A stretch of 51,316 bases of DNA, from the NCBI GenBank assembly GCA_902796925.1, contig CADBQW010000005.1, forward strand, positions 1 through 51,316. Reading direction: 5' to 3'. Origin of the DNA: an uncultured bacterium. Its GTDB lineage: Bacteria; Cyanobacteriota; Vampirovibrionia; Gastranaerophilales; Gastranaerophilaceae. Below, in pieces: positions 35,530 through 44,692 of this stretch (position 1 is the first letter of the stretch; each line of letters starts with the position of its first letter). The notes under the pieces were generated by a model. That model ran no database searches. It was given only the letters and a program-made list of their open reading frames with translations, and was not told the origin of the DNA. The position numbers and the translations under genes were made by a program.

Positions 35530-36849
35530 TTAAAGATTCAATGCATAGATAAAAAGTTCCGCAACTTTTCTATTGTATTCTCGGCCATCGTCATGTGCAA
35601 ATAAGTTGAACCAGTGACTTTCGGGAGTCTTGTCTGTGGAATAAGACGGATTAGACATCATAAGATGGTGGGTGTTTGTATCATATCTCAATGGAAATAT
35701 ATCCTCCATCTGCATAAAACTAGGAAGTTTATCACTTGGGTATTCGTAACCAAAAAGAGAATTATTAATTCTGTTCAATCTTGATTCATATGTTCTGCCG
35801 CCTTCATCATTGTCATTTGAAACTTCAATTCCAGGGGTGTAGTTATGATGGTATTTAAAATCAATAGAGCGGGCTTTAACTTCATCAAAATTATCCGGTT
35901 CAATAAATGCTGTTCCTGACGACAAGCCCAAATTCTCATATCGCTGAAAATCGCCTGTGCTTTTTTCGCCGACAAAACTTAATGTGGTTTTACCTGAGCG
36001 ACTCCTTATCTCATGGATTATGTGCTGCATTTGTTCGTAAGTAGGTAATGCTCCGACTCCGGTGTAGTTTTCCATATCATAGCCGCCTATATGTTTGGCA
36101 GAGTCAATAAATATAGATTCAAATCCCATATTCACCAGATCTACATGTGACTGAATAAATAATTCTACATGTTCGCTATTATCCCATTTAAAGGTCACAT
36201 CACTATGATTGTTATCTGCAACTTTTATCTGGTCAGCAGAAATAACCGTTCTAAAACCAGTTTTGAGTCCGTGAAAATGAGCAACATCATTGAATGCAAT
36301 AAACTGATCCTCCGGAGAAATCTTATCGGAAATATCATAGTCAATGATATTTCCGCTATAGCCTGTATTGAGTTTTATTCCATAAATAGAATTTTCTTCC
36401 TCTGCCGGCTTATTGAATCCGTCACCATATATATTTGGAAAAATTTGTGACAGAATAATGCAGTTTGCCCAACTTTTTGCGGAAGGCGGGATTGCAGGTA
36501 GAAGTTTTATTGATGATAGAATACCATTTTTTGTAGCATAATCGTGCATTTCAGCAATTGCGCGATTGTTAATTTCAATATAATTTGCTCTGACACCCCA
36601 TTTATCACCATAATCAGGAGTTGTTACGTTATTCGGAAATTCTTTGTAAACAACTTCGTCTTGGCTTAGTGTAATTATTGATTCAATAGCCTGCTTAACT
36701 GAGCGAGTCAACAATTCCGACGGAATAATATTTGCAACCCATTTTTTCTTACCGGAAACGTATATATGTTCTTCTGTCCATTTATCCGGCTTAAGATTTG
36801 TATCTTCACCAAGAGCACTTAGTAATTTATTTACATTATTAATAATCAT
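35530..36849 (-). CDS. Hypothetical protein, possible TIM-barrel glycosidase (alpha-amylase-like)
   Basis: 439 residues with no signal peptide. Several segments look like the conserved strands of a GH13-type (beta/alpha)8 barrel: FNDVAHFHGLKTGFRTVIS (strand 3 region), GFESIFIDSAKHIGGYD (strand 4, with the Asp and the H three residues on), TTLSFVGEKSTGD (strand 5 with Glu) and ESHWFNLFAHDD near the C-terminus. If correct, Asp in IFIDSAKH and Glu in FVGEKS would be nucleophile and acid. The match is partial and the expected strand-7 HD pair is uncertain, so treat it as a hypothesis. It starts at 36849 with no clear ribosome site and converges on lipA, 10 bp apart. Confidence 0.6.
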   Translation of the reverse strand: MIINNVNKLLSALGEDTNLKPDKWTEEHIYVSGKKKWVANIIPSELLTRSVKQAIESIITLSQDEVVYKEFPNNVTTPDYGDKWGVRANYIEINNRAIAEMHDYATKNGILSSIKLLPAIPPSAKSWANCIILSQIFPNIYGDGFNKPAEEENSIYGIKLNTGYSGNIIDYDISDKISPEDQFIAFNDVAHFHGLKTGFRTVISADQIKVADNNHSDVTFKWDNSEHVELFIQSHVDLVNMGFESIFIDSAKHIGGYDMENYTGVGALPTYEQMQHIIHEIRSRSGKTTLSFVGEKSTGDFQRYENLGLSSGTAFIEPDNFDEVKARSIDFKYHHNYTPGIEVSNDNDEGGRTYESRLNRINNSLFGYEYPSDKLPSFMQMEDIFPLRYDTNTHHLMMSNPSYSTDKTPESHWFNLFAHDDGREYNRKVAELFIYALNL

Positions 36850-36920
36850 AACGATATTAATTAATACTCTTTCAAATAATTTATTAAATTGTACATACTG
36901 GCTATAATAAGGATACTATC

Positions 36921-36948
36921 TAGACATATTTCTAAAATTTATTATAAT
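36921..36948 (+). promoter_or_regulatory. Promoter with near-leaderless start of the 361-residue protein
   Basis: TAGACA (36921-36926), 16 bp, TATAAT (36943-36948), 9 nt, ATG at 36958. No ribosome site. Confidence 0.65.
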
Positions 36949-36957
36949 TAAAATAAT

Positions 36958-38043
36958 ATGACGGATTTCAATTTAGGTAAACTTATATCGAAATATGTCA
37001 ACTATAATGTAATGGCATCTGCAAAATCCACTGTGATACAGAGGGGTGATTTTCAAGCGCAACAAGTTCCTCAACCTGTGACACAAAGTGTGAGTCCTTC
37101 TGCACAATCAGCAACGCCTCCTGTGGAAGTTAAAATGGGACAACTAACAGGTGCTGATAATTCTATCTTTATAAAAGACGTGATGAAGTTACCTAAAAAT
37201 ATGAACGAGCTTGTTTATATGCTTCAGCGTAATATCTCACTTGCTCAATTAAATCAAAAGTTTGCGGGCACCATGAATGGAAGATTATCTTCCTCCCAGG
37301 CGCAAATCCTTGCTCAATTAGAAGGATTAAATACCGGAGAAATTCAAATGGCCATAAATAAAGTATCGGCAGGGAGCTTATCTCAATTGCAATCAACACT
37401 AAAAAATCTTGAAATTAACGGGAGTATACTTATTGATCTGAATGAAATTTCATCGATGATAAAAGCCAATGGCAAAGATGCTATTGCAAAATTAATCTCT
37501 GCAATGGCAAATGCCTCAAAAGGCGGCATTACGGATTTATCACAAATGAAAGATGCAGCGAGATTAATTAATGCAAGTGTTGCGGCAGCGGCGCAAAATG
37601 ATAATGCTCAAACAATGAAACTTTTAATGTTGTTATACCTTCCTTGGCTGCCCTTACAAGAAGGTGTAGGTTTTGATTTGTCTATTGAAACTGCAAAAAA
37701 TGCAAAAGATTCAGACAGTATATTAACAATCACAATTACTACAATAAACTATGGCATTGTCACTGCAACTCTCATTTTAGAAAGCTCTAATTCTGTTTTG
37801 GTGAATATTAATTGCTCAGAGAATTTTCCAAAAGACGAACTTATTTTGAGAATCGAATCCGACGAGAAACACTATTCAATGCAATCTTCGCTCACTTTTG
37901 AAACCTCCCAAAAACAGATTGCTTCGCAGGAACAGCAAAAAGCAAAAATTAACATGTCAGATACAAACAAAATTAATCCTTATCTTCTTTTAATGGCTCA
38001 TACTATTATCAGACACACTCTTGAACTTGATAAATCAGCTTAA
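36958..38043 (+). CDS. Hypothetical protein with FliK-like C-terminal domain
   Basis: 361 residues. A Gln/Pro/Ser-rich linker (about 30-60) is followed by helices rich in Ala and Gln (about 80-225). A beta-strand domain follows (SILTITITTINYGIVTATLI, then SNSVLVNINCSENFPKDEL), resembling the C-terminal Flg_hook domain of flagellar hook-length control proteins in both strand pattern and position. No other flagellar gene is visible here and the similarity is weak, so it could equally be a secretion-ruler or an unrelated protein. Leaderless-type start. The 3' end overlaps the trmB-like stop by 4 bp, convergent. Confidence 0.55.
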   Translation: MTDFNLGKLISKYVNYNVMASAKSTVIQRGDFQAQQVPQPVTQSVSPSAQSATPPVEVKMGQLTGADNSIFIKDVMKLPKNMNELVYMLQRNISLAQLNQKFAGTMNGRLSSSQAQILAQLEGLNTGEIQMAINKVSAGSLSQLQSTLKNLEINGSILIDLNEISSMIKANGKDAIAKLISAMANASKGGITDLSQMKDAARLINASVAAAAQNDNAQTMKLLMLLYLPWLPLQEGVGFDLSIETAKNAKDSDSILTITITTINYGIVTATLILESSNSVLVNINCSENFPKDELILRIESDEKHYSMQSSLTFETSQKQIASQEQQKAKINMSDTNKINPYLLLMAHTIIRHTLELDKSA

Positions 38044-38837
38044 TTCAAAATTTTATCTCTAAGTTTTTTTAATCCTGCGCCATAAAAATATTTCAACTGC
38101 TCAGGAAAATTGTCTTCAATATCTGATAAGCACATTCCATTCATTATGAAACCTTTTGTGAGTTTTATGATTTCAGGATTCTTTGTCCATAGAAAATCAG
38201 TATTGCCATTCTTTGCGTTAAAAACTTCACCCAGATAGCATTCTTCATCATCTATTGTAATAAATAATAATCTCTGAGTTGGCAGCGTAGGAATTACAAG
38301 GGAATTAATTTCTGTAAAAACTTTTCCGAAGTTGGCTCTGAAACCTTCTCCTAATCCTGTAATTTTCACATCTAATCCGCGATTATAGGCATCAAGCAAA
38401 TGAGACTCAATATATTTGAAATCTTGGACCCAAATTTCTACGAAAATGTTTTTTCTGGCATTTACTATAGAATCAATTATTCTATCTAATATGGACATAT
38501 AACCCGTTATTGAATGAACAGGCTCATTATGATTTTCTTTTACATCAGGAAGTTTCTTGTCAAGAAAATCCAACGTTGAATTTATCTGTTTCTTATACTG
38601 TTTAATAAGCTCTTTAGGTTTTATAGGAACATACCTTGCAGGTTTATTGTTATCACAAGTTACAATTTGTTCGGCTTCTAACGCTTTCAAAGTGTCATAA
38701 GCTCTTGCTTGAGGAACATTTGAAAGTTTACTGACCTCATAGCCTGTGAGCGGGTATTTTTTCAACAAGGCTAAATAAACCTTTGCCTCATAACTATTCA
38801 TACCAATTTGTTTAAGTTTTTCAACGAGTTCTTCCAT
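38040..38837 (-). CDS. TrmB-family transcriptional regulator
   Basis: 265 residues. An N-terminal winged helix (EAKVYLALLKKYPLTGYEVS, then LSNVPQARAYDTLKALEAEQ) is typical of TrmB. It is followed by a linker helix and a C-terminal phospholipase-D-like ligand domain (VHSITGYMSILDRIIDSI, ARKNIFVEIWVQ). In archaea TrmB senses sugars, and the family is also found in bacteria. It sits directly upstream of the ATP synthase operon, transcribed away from it, so the operon or energy status may be its target; this is inference. Start at 38837 lies 7 nt after an extended -10 (TGATAAAAT). Confidence 0.88.
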   Translation of the reverse strand: MEELVEKLKQIGMNSYEAKVYLALLKKYPLTGYEVSKLSNVPQARAYDTLKALEAEQIVTCDNNKPARYVPIKPKELIKQYKKQINSTLDFLDKKLPDVKENHNEPVHSITGYMSILDRIIDSIVNARKNIFVEIWVQDFKYIESHLLDAYNRGLDVKITGLGEGFRANFGKVFTEINSLVIPTLPTQRLLFITIDDEECYLGEVFNAKNGNTDFLWTKNPEIIKLTKGFIMNGMCLSDIEDNFPEQLKYFYGAGLKKLRDKILN

Positions 38838-38844
38838 TTGTTAA

Positions 38845-38853
38845 ATTTTATCA
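38845..38853 (-). promoter_or_regulatory. Extended -10 element of the trmB-like gene
   Basis: Minus strand TGA-TAAAAT (38853-38845), then 7 nt to the ATG at 38837. There is no convincing -35; the TGn may compensate. No ribosome site, so the transcript is likely leaderless. Confidence 0.5.
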
Positions 38854-38900
38854 AATTATTTTAAATAAAGCCTTACCTTAATAAAACTTCATAAAAATAA

Positions 38901-38929
38901 TTGCTAAAAAATAATCTTTGATTTATTAT
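38901..38929 (+). promoter_or_regulatory. Promoter of the ATP synthase operon
   Basis: TTGCTA (38901-38906), 17 bp, TATTAT (38924-38929), then a short leader with GAGGGAG before the atpB start at 38952. The 114-bp gap between trmB and atpB therefore holds two divergent promoters. Confidence 0.6.
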
Positions 38930-38951
38930 ATTTTTAAATCAGAGGGAGACA

Positions 38952-39638
38952 ATGGAACATTGGGTTCATACATTTAATATCTTAGGGCATATTATAAATG
39001 TAAATTTAGACACAGTGATTACAATGTGGTCTGCTATGGGATTCATATTACTCCTTTCTTATTTCGCAACGAAAAATATTTCTATTGTCCCTTCAAGATT
39101 GCAAGTTATTTTTGAAAATATACTTGGGTTTTTCTGGGGAATGTCAGATTCTCTAATGGGAAAAGAAGGGCGTAAACATATCCCAATAATTGCATCGCTA
39201 TTTCTTTTTATAATCGTGGGTAACCTTATGGGACAAATCCCTTTTGCTATTTTAAATTTAAAGGAAGGAGAATTAGCTTCTCCCACAAATGATATAAATC
39301 TTACTGCAGCAATGGCTGTTATTGTGTTGATATATTATATTGCTGCCGGTTTTAAGAAAAAACATTTCAAATTTTTATTAAAAGATTTTTCGGCGATAAG
39401 TATTTTTATTTGTTTGATAGATATCTTAGAAATGTTTACAAGACCGTTAACATTGGCACTGCGACTTTTTGGAAACATATTGGCGGGAGAAATTTTAATC
39501 TCAGCGATGCTGGGGTTACTTGCATATCTGTTGCCATTACCGTTTATGTTTTTTGAAGTTTTGGTAGCTTGCGTTCAGGCATTGGTTTTTGCTATGTTAA
39601 CGATGGTATATATATCAACAGCGATACAGGATGAGTAG
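38952..39638 (+). CDS. atpB: ATP synthase F0 subunit a
   Basis: Membrane subunit forming the proton half-channels. 228 residues with five or six helices. The essential Arg lies in LEMFTRPLTLALRLFGNILAGE, followed by ALVFAMLTMVYIS. First gene of the operon; no atpI is found upstream. GAGGGAG precedes the start. Confidence 0.97.
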   Translation: MEHWVHTFNILGHIINVNLDTVITMWSAMGFILLLSYFATKNISIVPSRLQVIFENILGFFWGMSDSLMGKEGRKHIPIIASLFLFIIVGNLMGQIPFAILNLKEGELASPTNDINLTAAMAVIVLIYYIAAGFKKKHFKFLLKDFSAISIFICLIDILEMFTRPLTLALRLFGNILAGEILISAMLGLLAYLLPLPFMFFEVLVACVQALVFAMLTMVYISTAIQDE

Positions 39639-39670
39639 TAGTTTATAGGTAATAAAAGAAAGGAAAAATT

Positions 39671-39904
39671 ATGGCAGTATCAGAATTAGCACAGTTAGGA
39701 GCAGGCATTGCAATAGGTTTTGGGGCTGTTGGCGCCGGATTAGGTATAGGTATTGCAACGAAAGGATTAATGGAAGCAATGTCTAGGCAACCGGAAATTG
39801 CAACCAAGGCGCTGGTTTTCTTCTTGATTGGTGCAGCAATGGCTGAAGCTTGTGCGATTTATGCATTAATTATTGCATTAAAACTCTCAGGTATGATGGG
39901 TTAA
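39671..39904 (+). CDS. atpE: ATP synthase F0 subunit c
   Basis: Rotor ring subunit, 77 residues: two hairpin helices joined by the RQPE loop. The ion-binding Glu is in AAMAEACAIYALIIAL. Sodium-type rings have Gln in helix 1 and Ser-Thr after the Glu; here helix 1 has GLGIGIA and Glu is followed by Ala-Cys, so a proton-driven ring is predicted. AAAGGAAA precedes the ATG. Confidence 0.98.
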   Translation: MAVSELAQLGAGIAIGFGAVGAGLGIGIATKGLMEAMSRQPEIATKALVFFLIGAAMAEACAIYALIIALKLSGMMG

Positions 39905-39917
39905 TTCGGAGGATTTT

Positions 39918-40364
39918 GTGGAATTCAATGCAACATTCATAGTTTCTGTTATAAGTTTTTTGATGTTCACATTTTTAATGAACACCATACTTTATCGCCC
40001 TATTGAAAATATTGTTGAAGAACGGGAAAAACTTATAAGAGAAAATTATGAACTTGCAAGTTCTAATAAACTAAAATCCAAAAGTTTGTTGGATGATAGA
40101 ATAAAGGCCCTTGCAAAATCAAGATTAGAGGCAAAAAATATTGTTAACGAAAACATAAAGCTTGCAAATCTTGATTCTGACAGGCAGATAAAAGAGGCAA
40201 AATTAACTAACTCTAAATACGTCGAAAGCGAAAAAAATATTTTGAATCAGCAAGAAAAAGAATTAGAAAGTCTCTTGGAAGAAAATGTCTTAGAGCTTGC
40301 CCAAGCAATATCTGATAAAATTTTAGATGAACACATTGCAATAGGAGGGAATTACAATGGATAG
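39918..40364 (+). CDS. ATP synthase F0 subunit b' (first b-type subunit)
   Basis: 148 residues. An N-terminal helix (ATFIVSVISFLMFTFLMNTI) carries YRPIENIVEEREK, the start of the peripheral-stalk coiled coil. It is the first of two different b-type genes, the arrangement found in cyanobacteria, chloroplasts and some other photosynthetic lineages. It overlaps the next b gene by 8 bp. Confidence 0.92.
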   Translation: MEFNATFIVSVISFLMFTFLMNTILYRPIENIVEEREKLIRENYELASSNKLKSKSLLDDRIKALAKSRLEAKNIVNENIKLANLDSDRQIKEAKLTNSKYVESEKNILNQQEKELESLLEENVLELAQAISDKILDEHIAIGGNYNG

Positions 40365-40863
40365 TATTTTCCTGCTCATTGTGAAATCTAATTTTTTTAA
40401 TTTTACTATTTTTCTGCTTATACTAATCTTTATCGCGAAGAAATTTGATTTACCGAATATCCTTGAAGATATGAAAATGAATATTGTAAAGAAAATTGAA
40501 GATTCAAAAGTTTCCAGAACTTTATCTGATGAAGAATTATCAAAAGCGGAAAATTCTGTTGCCAAGTTAGGTGATGAAGTAGAAGAAATTATTAGTGATG
40601 CTAATAAAAGTGCTAAGAATTTTGTTTCAAATATAGAGATTAGTACAAAGTTAAAAATTAAAAATATTGAAAAAAATACCAAGAGACTTATTGAAGCACA
40701 GGAATCAAATATAAATTCAAAATTAACCTCAAAACAAGGACAAGCTTCCGTCAAACTCGCTAAAGATCACATCCGAAGTGTAATTAACAGCAATCCCAAT
40801 TTACATAACAAATTCATTGAGGAAAGTATCAAAGATATTGAGGAGTCTAAATTATGGGATTAA
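40357..40863 (+). CDS. atpF: ATP synthase F0 subunit b
   Basis: 168 residues: one N-terminal helix (FFNFTIFLLILIFIAKKF) and a long charged coiled coil (KNIEKNTKRLIEAQESNINS) forming the stator stalk with b' and delta. It overlaps b' by 8 bp and delta by 10 bp. The second b copy supports a heterodimeric stalk. Confidence 0.93.
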   Translation: MDSIFLLIVKSNFFNFTIFLLILIFIAKKFDLPNILEDMKMNIVKKIEDSKVSRTLSDEELSKAENSVAKLGDEVEEIISDANKSAKNFVSNIEISTKLKIKNIEKNTKRLIEAQESNINSKLTSKQGQASVKLAKDHIRSVINSNPNLHNKFIEESIKDIEESKLWD

Positions 40864-41384
40864 GAATTTCTCAAAGCGCAAAAATTTATGCTGATGCACT
40901 TTTAAATCTGAATATTGATGACAAAAAATTAATAGATGATATATCAAATATTCTCGATGCAATCACAAATTCAAACGATTTAGATTCTGTTTTAAATAAC
41001 CCAGTTATAGAAAATAATTCAAAATTTGAGATTATAAACGAAATTTTTAGGTCAAAAATAGATGACAAAATATTAGAATTTATAAAAATCTTAATTGAAA
41101 AAAAGAGAATCTCTCAATTACCGGAAATAAAAGCAAGTTTAATTGAAAAGCTTAATAGCAAAAATAATATCAAGTTAGTTCAGATAACATCTGCAATAGA
41201 ACTAAATGATTATTATAAGACAAAGGTAATTAGTGTATTAGAGAAAAAACTTAAACAAAAAGTTAAACCTGAATGGATTTTGAATCCGGACATTATAGCG
41301 GGTTTAAAAATAAAAATTGATGATACAATAATTGATACGAGCATTAACGCAAAATTGGAAAATTTAGATAAAATAATGAAATAA
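40854..41384 (+). CDS. atpH: ATP synthase F1 subunit delta
   Basis: 176 residues connecting the stalk to alpha. [14 protein letters not shown] at the N-terminus and a C-terminal [21 protein letters not shown]-like stretch (here [17 protein letters not shown]) are delta signatures. It overlaps the atpF end by 10 bp. Confidence 0.94.
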   Translation: MGLRISQSAKIYADALLNLNIDDKKLIDDISNILDAITNSNDLDSVLNNPVIENNSKFEIINEIFRSKIDDKILEFIKILIEKKRISQLPEIKASLIEKLNSKNNIKLVQITSAIELNDYYKTKVISVLEKKLKQKVKPEWILNPDIIAGLKIKIDDTIIDTSINAKLENLDKIMK

Positions 41385-41401
41385 AAACAGAAGGAGCAAC
41401 T

Positions 41402-42913
41402 ATGGCACTTATTCAACCTGATGAAATAAGTTCAATAATAAAAAATAGAATAGAGAATTTTGATTTTCAATCTAATATATCAAATACAGGAACTGTAATT
41501 GAAGTAGGTGATGGTATTGCAAGGATATACGGATTAAGGAGTGTTATGGCAAATGAACTTGTCAAATTTGACGATGATGCCGAAACCCTTGCTATTGCAA
41601 TGAATTTAGAGGAAGATAACGTCGGAGTTGTAATTCTTGGAAATTACACCCACATCAAAGAGGGTATGACAGTTAAAACAACAGGACAAATTGCCTCTGT
41701 ACCTGTAGGGGAAGGTCTAATTGGAAGAATAGTTGATCCTACGGGAAAAGCAATTGATGGTAAAGGTGAATATAAATACACAAATACTCGACCTATTGAA
41801 CGTGTTGCTCCCGGAATTGTCACAAGAAAATCTGTATGTCAACCGTTACAAACAGGTTTAACTGCGATTGATGCTCTTACTCCTATTGGGCGCGGGCAAA
41901 GAGAGCTTATTATCGGTGATCGTCAAACCGGTAAAACTGCAATTGCTGTTGATACTATAATTAACCAAAAAGGTCAGAATGTAATTTGTATATACGTTGC
42001 TATCGGCCAAAAGGCTTCAACTGTTGCACAACTTGCAAAAACATTGGAAGAACGCGGAGCTATGGAGTATTCGATAATAGTTTCTGCAACAGCAAATGAA
42101 CCTGCTCCGCTGCAATATATTGCCCCATTTGCAGGTGTCGCAATAGCGGAAGAATTTCTTCATCAAGGGCGTGATGTTCTTATTGTGTACGATGACTTAT
42201 CCAAACATGCTCAAGCATATAGGGCTATGAGTTTGTTACTGAAAAGACCTCCTGGGCGTGAAGCATACCCGGGCGACGTATTTTATCTGCATTCAAGATT
42301 ACTTGAGCGTGCAGTAAAATTAAATGATGAGCTAGGTGGAGGCAGTATTACTGCTCTCCCGATAATTGAAACACAAGCGGGAGATGTATCTGCTTACATT
42401 CCAACAAATGTTATATCAATCACTGACGGCCAAATATTTTTGGAAAGTGGATTATTCAATAGTGGCATGAGGCCGGCAATAAACGCCGGAATATCAGTTT
42501 CGCGTGTCGGTGGCGCAGCACAAACGAAGGCTACAAAACAGGTCGCAGGACAGCTTAGACTCGATTTGGCACAATTTAGAGAATTGGAGGCTTTCGCACA
42601 ATTTGCTTCTGATCTTGATGCTGCAACCAAAAAGCAATTGCTTCGCGGTGAAAAATTAACAGAAGTCTTAAAACAACCGCAGTATTCACCTCTTTCAGTT
42701 GCACAACAGGTGTCTATACTCTTTGCTGCAAATGAGGGATTACTTGATGATATTGCTAACTCTGATATCAAGCGTTTCAAAATTGAATGGTTCTCATACT
42801 TGACTTCGAATATGAAAGTGTTAGAAGATAAACTAAATACAGGTTCGGCGATGTCAGATGATGAAAAATCTGCTCTTAAAACTGCAATTGAAAATTTCAA
42901 AAAAACATTCTAA
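41402..42913 (+). CDS. atpA: ATP synthase F1 subunit alpha
   Basis: 503 residues. The non-catalytic nucleotide-binding P-loop GDRQTGKT lies near residues 172-179, then [26 protein letters not shown] and [17 protein letters not shown] precedes the ATG. Confidence 0.99.
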   Translation: MALIQPDEISSIIKNRIENFDFQSNISNTGTVIEVGDGIARIYGLRSVMANELVKFDDDAETLAIAMNLEEDNVGVVILGNYTHIKEGMTVKTTGQIASVPVGEGLIGRIVDPTGKAIDGKGEYKYTNTRPIERVAPGIVTRKSVCQPLQTGLTAIDALTPIGRGQRELIIGDRQTGKTAIAVDTIINQKGQNVICIYVAIGQKASTVAQLAKTLEERGAMEYSIIVSATANEPAPLQYIAPFAGVAIAEEFLHQGRDVLIVYDDLSKHAQAYRAMSLLLKRPPGREAYPGDVFYLHSRLLERAVKLNDELGGGSITALPIIETQAGDVSAYIPTNVISITDGQIFLESGLFNSGMRPAINAGISVSRVGGAAQTKATKQVAGQLRLDLAQFRELEAFAQFASDLDAATKKQLLRGEKLTEVLKQPQYSPLSVAQQVSILFAANEGLLDDIANSDIKRFKIEWFSYLTSNMKVLEDKLNTGSAMSDDEKSALKTAIENFKKTF

Positions 42914-42921
42914 GATAAATT

Positions 42922-43854
42922 ATGGCAAATTTAAAAGATATAAAAAACAGAATATCCAGCGTTCAGAGTACGAAAAAGATAACTCGTGCTATGAAAATGG
43001 TTGCAGCGGCAAAAGTTAAAAAGGCTGAAAATACAGTAAAGGCTTCCCGACCATTTACAAATGAACTTACAATTGTATTTAAAAAACTGCTTTCATCTGT
43101 AGGTACTTACACTTCTGAAACTTTAAAGATAAAGGCAGCAGTCGACAATTATCCAAAATTGTTACAAGTTCGACCGATAAGCTCTGCCGGATTACTTGTA
43201 ATAACCTCTAATAAGGGGCTTGCCGGGGCTTATAATGCTAATGTCATAAGGGAAACTATAGCAAAAGTAAAAGAATATAATGACCAAGGAATAAAATGTA
43301 TTCTATTTATTATTGGACAAAAGGGGATTGGTCCGCTAACAAAACGAACAAAAAATTTAAATTGTGAAATTGTTAAAACCTATCTGACAGCAGCATCAGA
43401 GCCTTCGCCTGAGATAGCACGCACAATTATTGAAGATATTGCAGAATATTATGTTTCCGAAAAAATAGACAAGATTGAAATTATTACTACAAGGTTTAAA
43501 AACATGATGACCTATAGGGTTGAGAACTGGGAAGTTTTACCTTTGCAGGGCATAAATGATTCATATGACAGATTGCATGACAATGTATTTGAATCAATGA
43601 TGATATTTGAACCTGATATGCATCATATCTTACAGAAAGTTGTTCCTATGTTTATAATAAATATTGTATACCAAGCATTATTGGAGGCTCAAGCAAGTGA
43701 GCTTGCTTCCCGAATGACAGCTATGTCTGCAGCAACTAACAATGCGGAAAAAATGCTTAAAACACTTTCTGTTGAATATAACAAAACCCGTCAATTTGCA
43801 ATTACACAAGAAATTATAGAAGTTGTATCAGGTGCCAACGCACAACAAGCATAA
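42922..43854 (+). CDS. atpG: ATP synthase F1 subunit gamma
   Basis: 310 residues. The N-terminal helix IKNRISSVQSTKKITRAMKM and C-terminal LEAQASELASRMTAMSAATN form the central rotor coiled coil. The length is a little over the roughly 287 of E. coli, but I do not see the cyanobacterial regulatory insertion. The beta and epsilon genes do not follow; in the cyanobacterial lineage they form a separate operon. Confidence 0.97.
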   Translation: MANLKDIKNRISSVQSTKKITRAMKMVAAAKVKKAENTVKASRPFTNELTIVFKKLLSSVGTYTSETLKIKAAVDNYPKLLQVRPISSAGLLVITSNKGLAGAYNANVIRETIAKVKEYNDQGIKCILFIIGQKGIGPLTKRTKNLNCEIVKTYLTAASEPSPEIARTIIEDIAEYYVSEKIDKIEIITTRFKNMMTYRVENWEVLPLQGINDSYDRLHDNVFESMMIFEPDMHHILQKVVPMFIINIVYQALLEAQASELASRMTAMSAATNNAEKMLKTLSVEYNKTRQFAITQEIIEVVSGANAQQA

Positions 43855-43894
43855 TATCCCATAAATTTGCTTAATCAATTCTTATTATTTTTAA

Positions 43895-44614
43895 TTAGGG
43901 TAATATTTTTGCTTCAACTCTTTTTTCTTTACTTAGTGATTGGTTAAAACTCCTTATAAGTTCGGCTGAAGTCGTCGGATTATAAAATTTGCCGCTTGTA
44001 ACGAGGGCAGTGCACTTTAATTGCTCCAGATCCTCCCTATCTTTGATGTTAAAAGCTATTACATCAATATGAATATCTTTTCTTAATTTTATTAAATTCA
44101 TAACATATTCGCAAGGACTCTCATCGCAATTTTCACCGCCATCAGTCAATAAAACTATTCTTTTGTCCCCCTTAAATCCAATAAAATCTCTTAGTACAGC
44201 TTGTTTTAGGGAATATGTAATCGGTGTCATTCCGCTTGGTCGATACTTTTCTACTCCGGATAGTATATTACCTGCATTATTGCTCTGTAATGGTACTGCC
44301 AAGGTTGATGCTTTGCAGGCATCAATCGGAGTAAATCCCATTTTATGACCATAAACCCTTAAGCCGACCATAACAGAAGGGTTTATCGACGGGATGATTT
44401 TTCTTATCGTGTCAACCATAAGTTCATATTTTGTTTTGTTTTCAAGAAGTTCAGTCATACTATTAGAATAGTCAAGTATAAATAATATTTTTTCGCTATT
44501 ATTTCCACTTAAACTATTTCTATCAAAATTATCATAACTTTTTAAGCTGTATGTTCCTGCAAACACAGGTAATATTGAAAATACTATTATTAAAAAGCTT
44601 ATAATTTTGTTCAT
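43895..44614 (-). CDS. Exported von Willebrand factor A-domain protein
   Basis: 239 residues with a signal peptide (NKIISFLIIVFSILPVFAG) followed by a vWA domain. MIDAS motifs are complete: DYSNSM (DxSxS), PSGMTPI (Thr) and LLTDGGENC (Asp). Such domains bind divalent metal and a protein partner and often serve in surface adhesion or complex assembly. Two Cys pairs suggest disulfides (CKAST, CDESPC). Start ATG at 44614 is 6 nt after GATAAT, with no ribosome site; an upstream in-frame start would run through the promoter. It faces atpG and ends 41 bp from it. Confidence 0.85.
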   Translation of the reverse strand: MNKIISFLIIVFSILPVFAGTYSLKSYDNFDRNSLSGNNSEKILFILDYSNSMTELLENKTKYELMVDTIRKIIPSINPSVMVGLRVYGHKMGFTPIDACKASTLAVPLQSNNAGNILSGVEKYRPSGMTPITYSLKQAVLRDFIGFKGDKRIVLLTDGGENCDESPCEYVMNLIKLRKDIHIDVIAFNIKDREDLEQLKCTALVTSGKFYNPTTSAELIRSFNQSLSKEKRVEAKILP

Positions 44615-44620
44615 ATTACA

Positions 44621-44648
44621 ATTATCTATTTCTGAAAGTCTATGTCTA
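44621..44648 (-). promoter_or_regulatory. Promoter giving a leaderless vWA transcript
   Basis: Minus strand TAGACA (44648-44643), 16 bp, GATAAT (44626-44621), 6 nt, ATG at 44614. Confidence 0.6.
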
Positions 44649-44692
44649 TTGCCCATATAAGCAAAATAAAATAGACGAAAAAATTTTTCATT

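Noticed and set aside
42394-42900. 168-residue frame antisense to atpA
   Set aside because: atpA is certain on the other strand; the frame has Ser/Cys-rich antisense composition.
43855-43894. Terminator between atpG and the vWA gene
   Set aside because: Searched; only AT-rich sequence without a usable stem was found.
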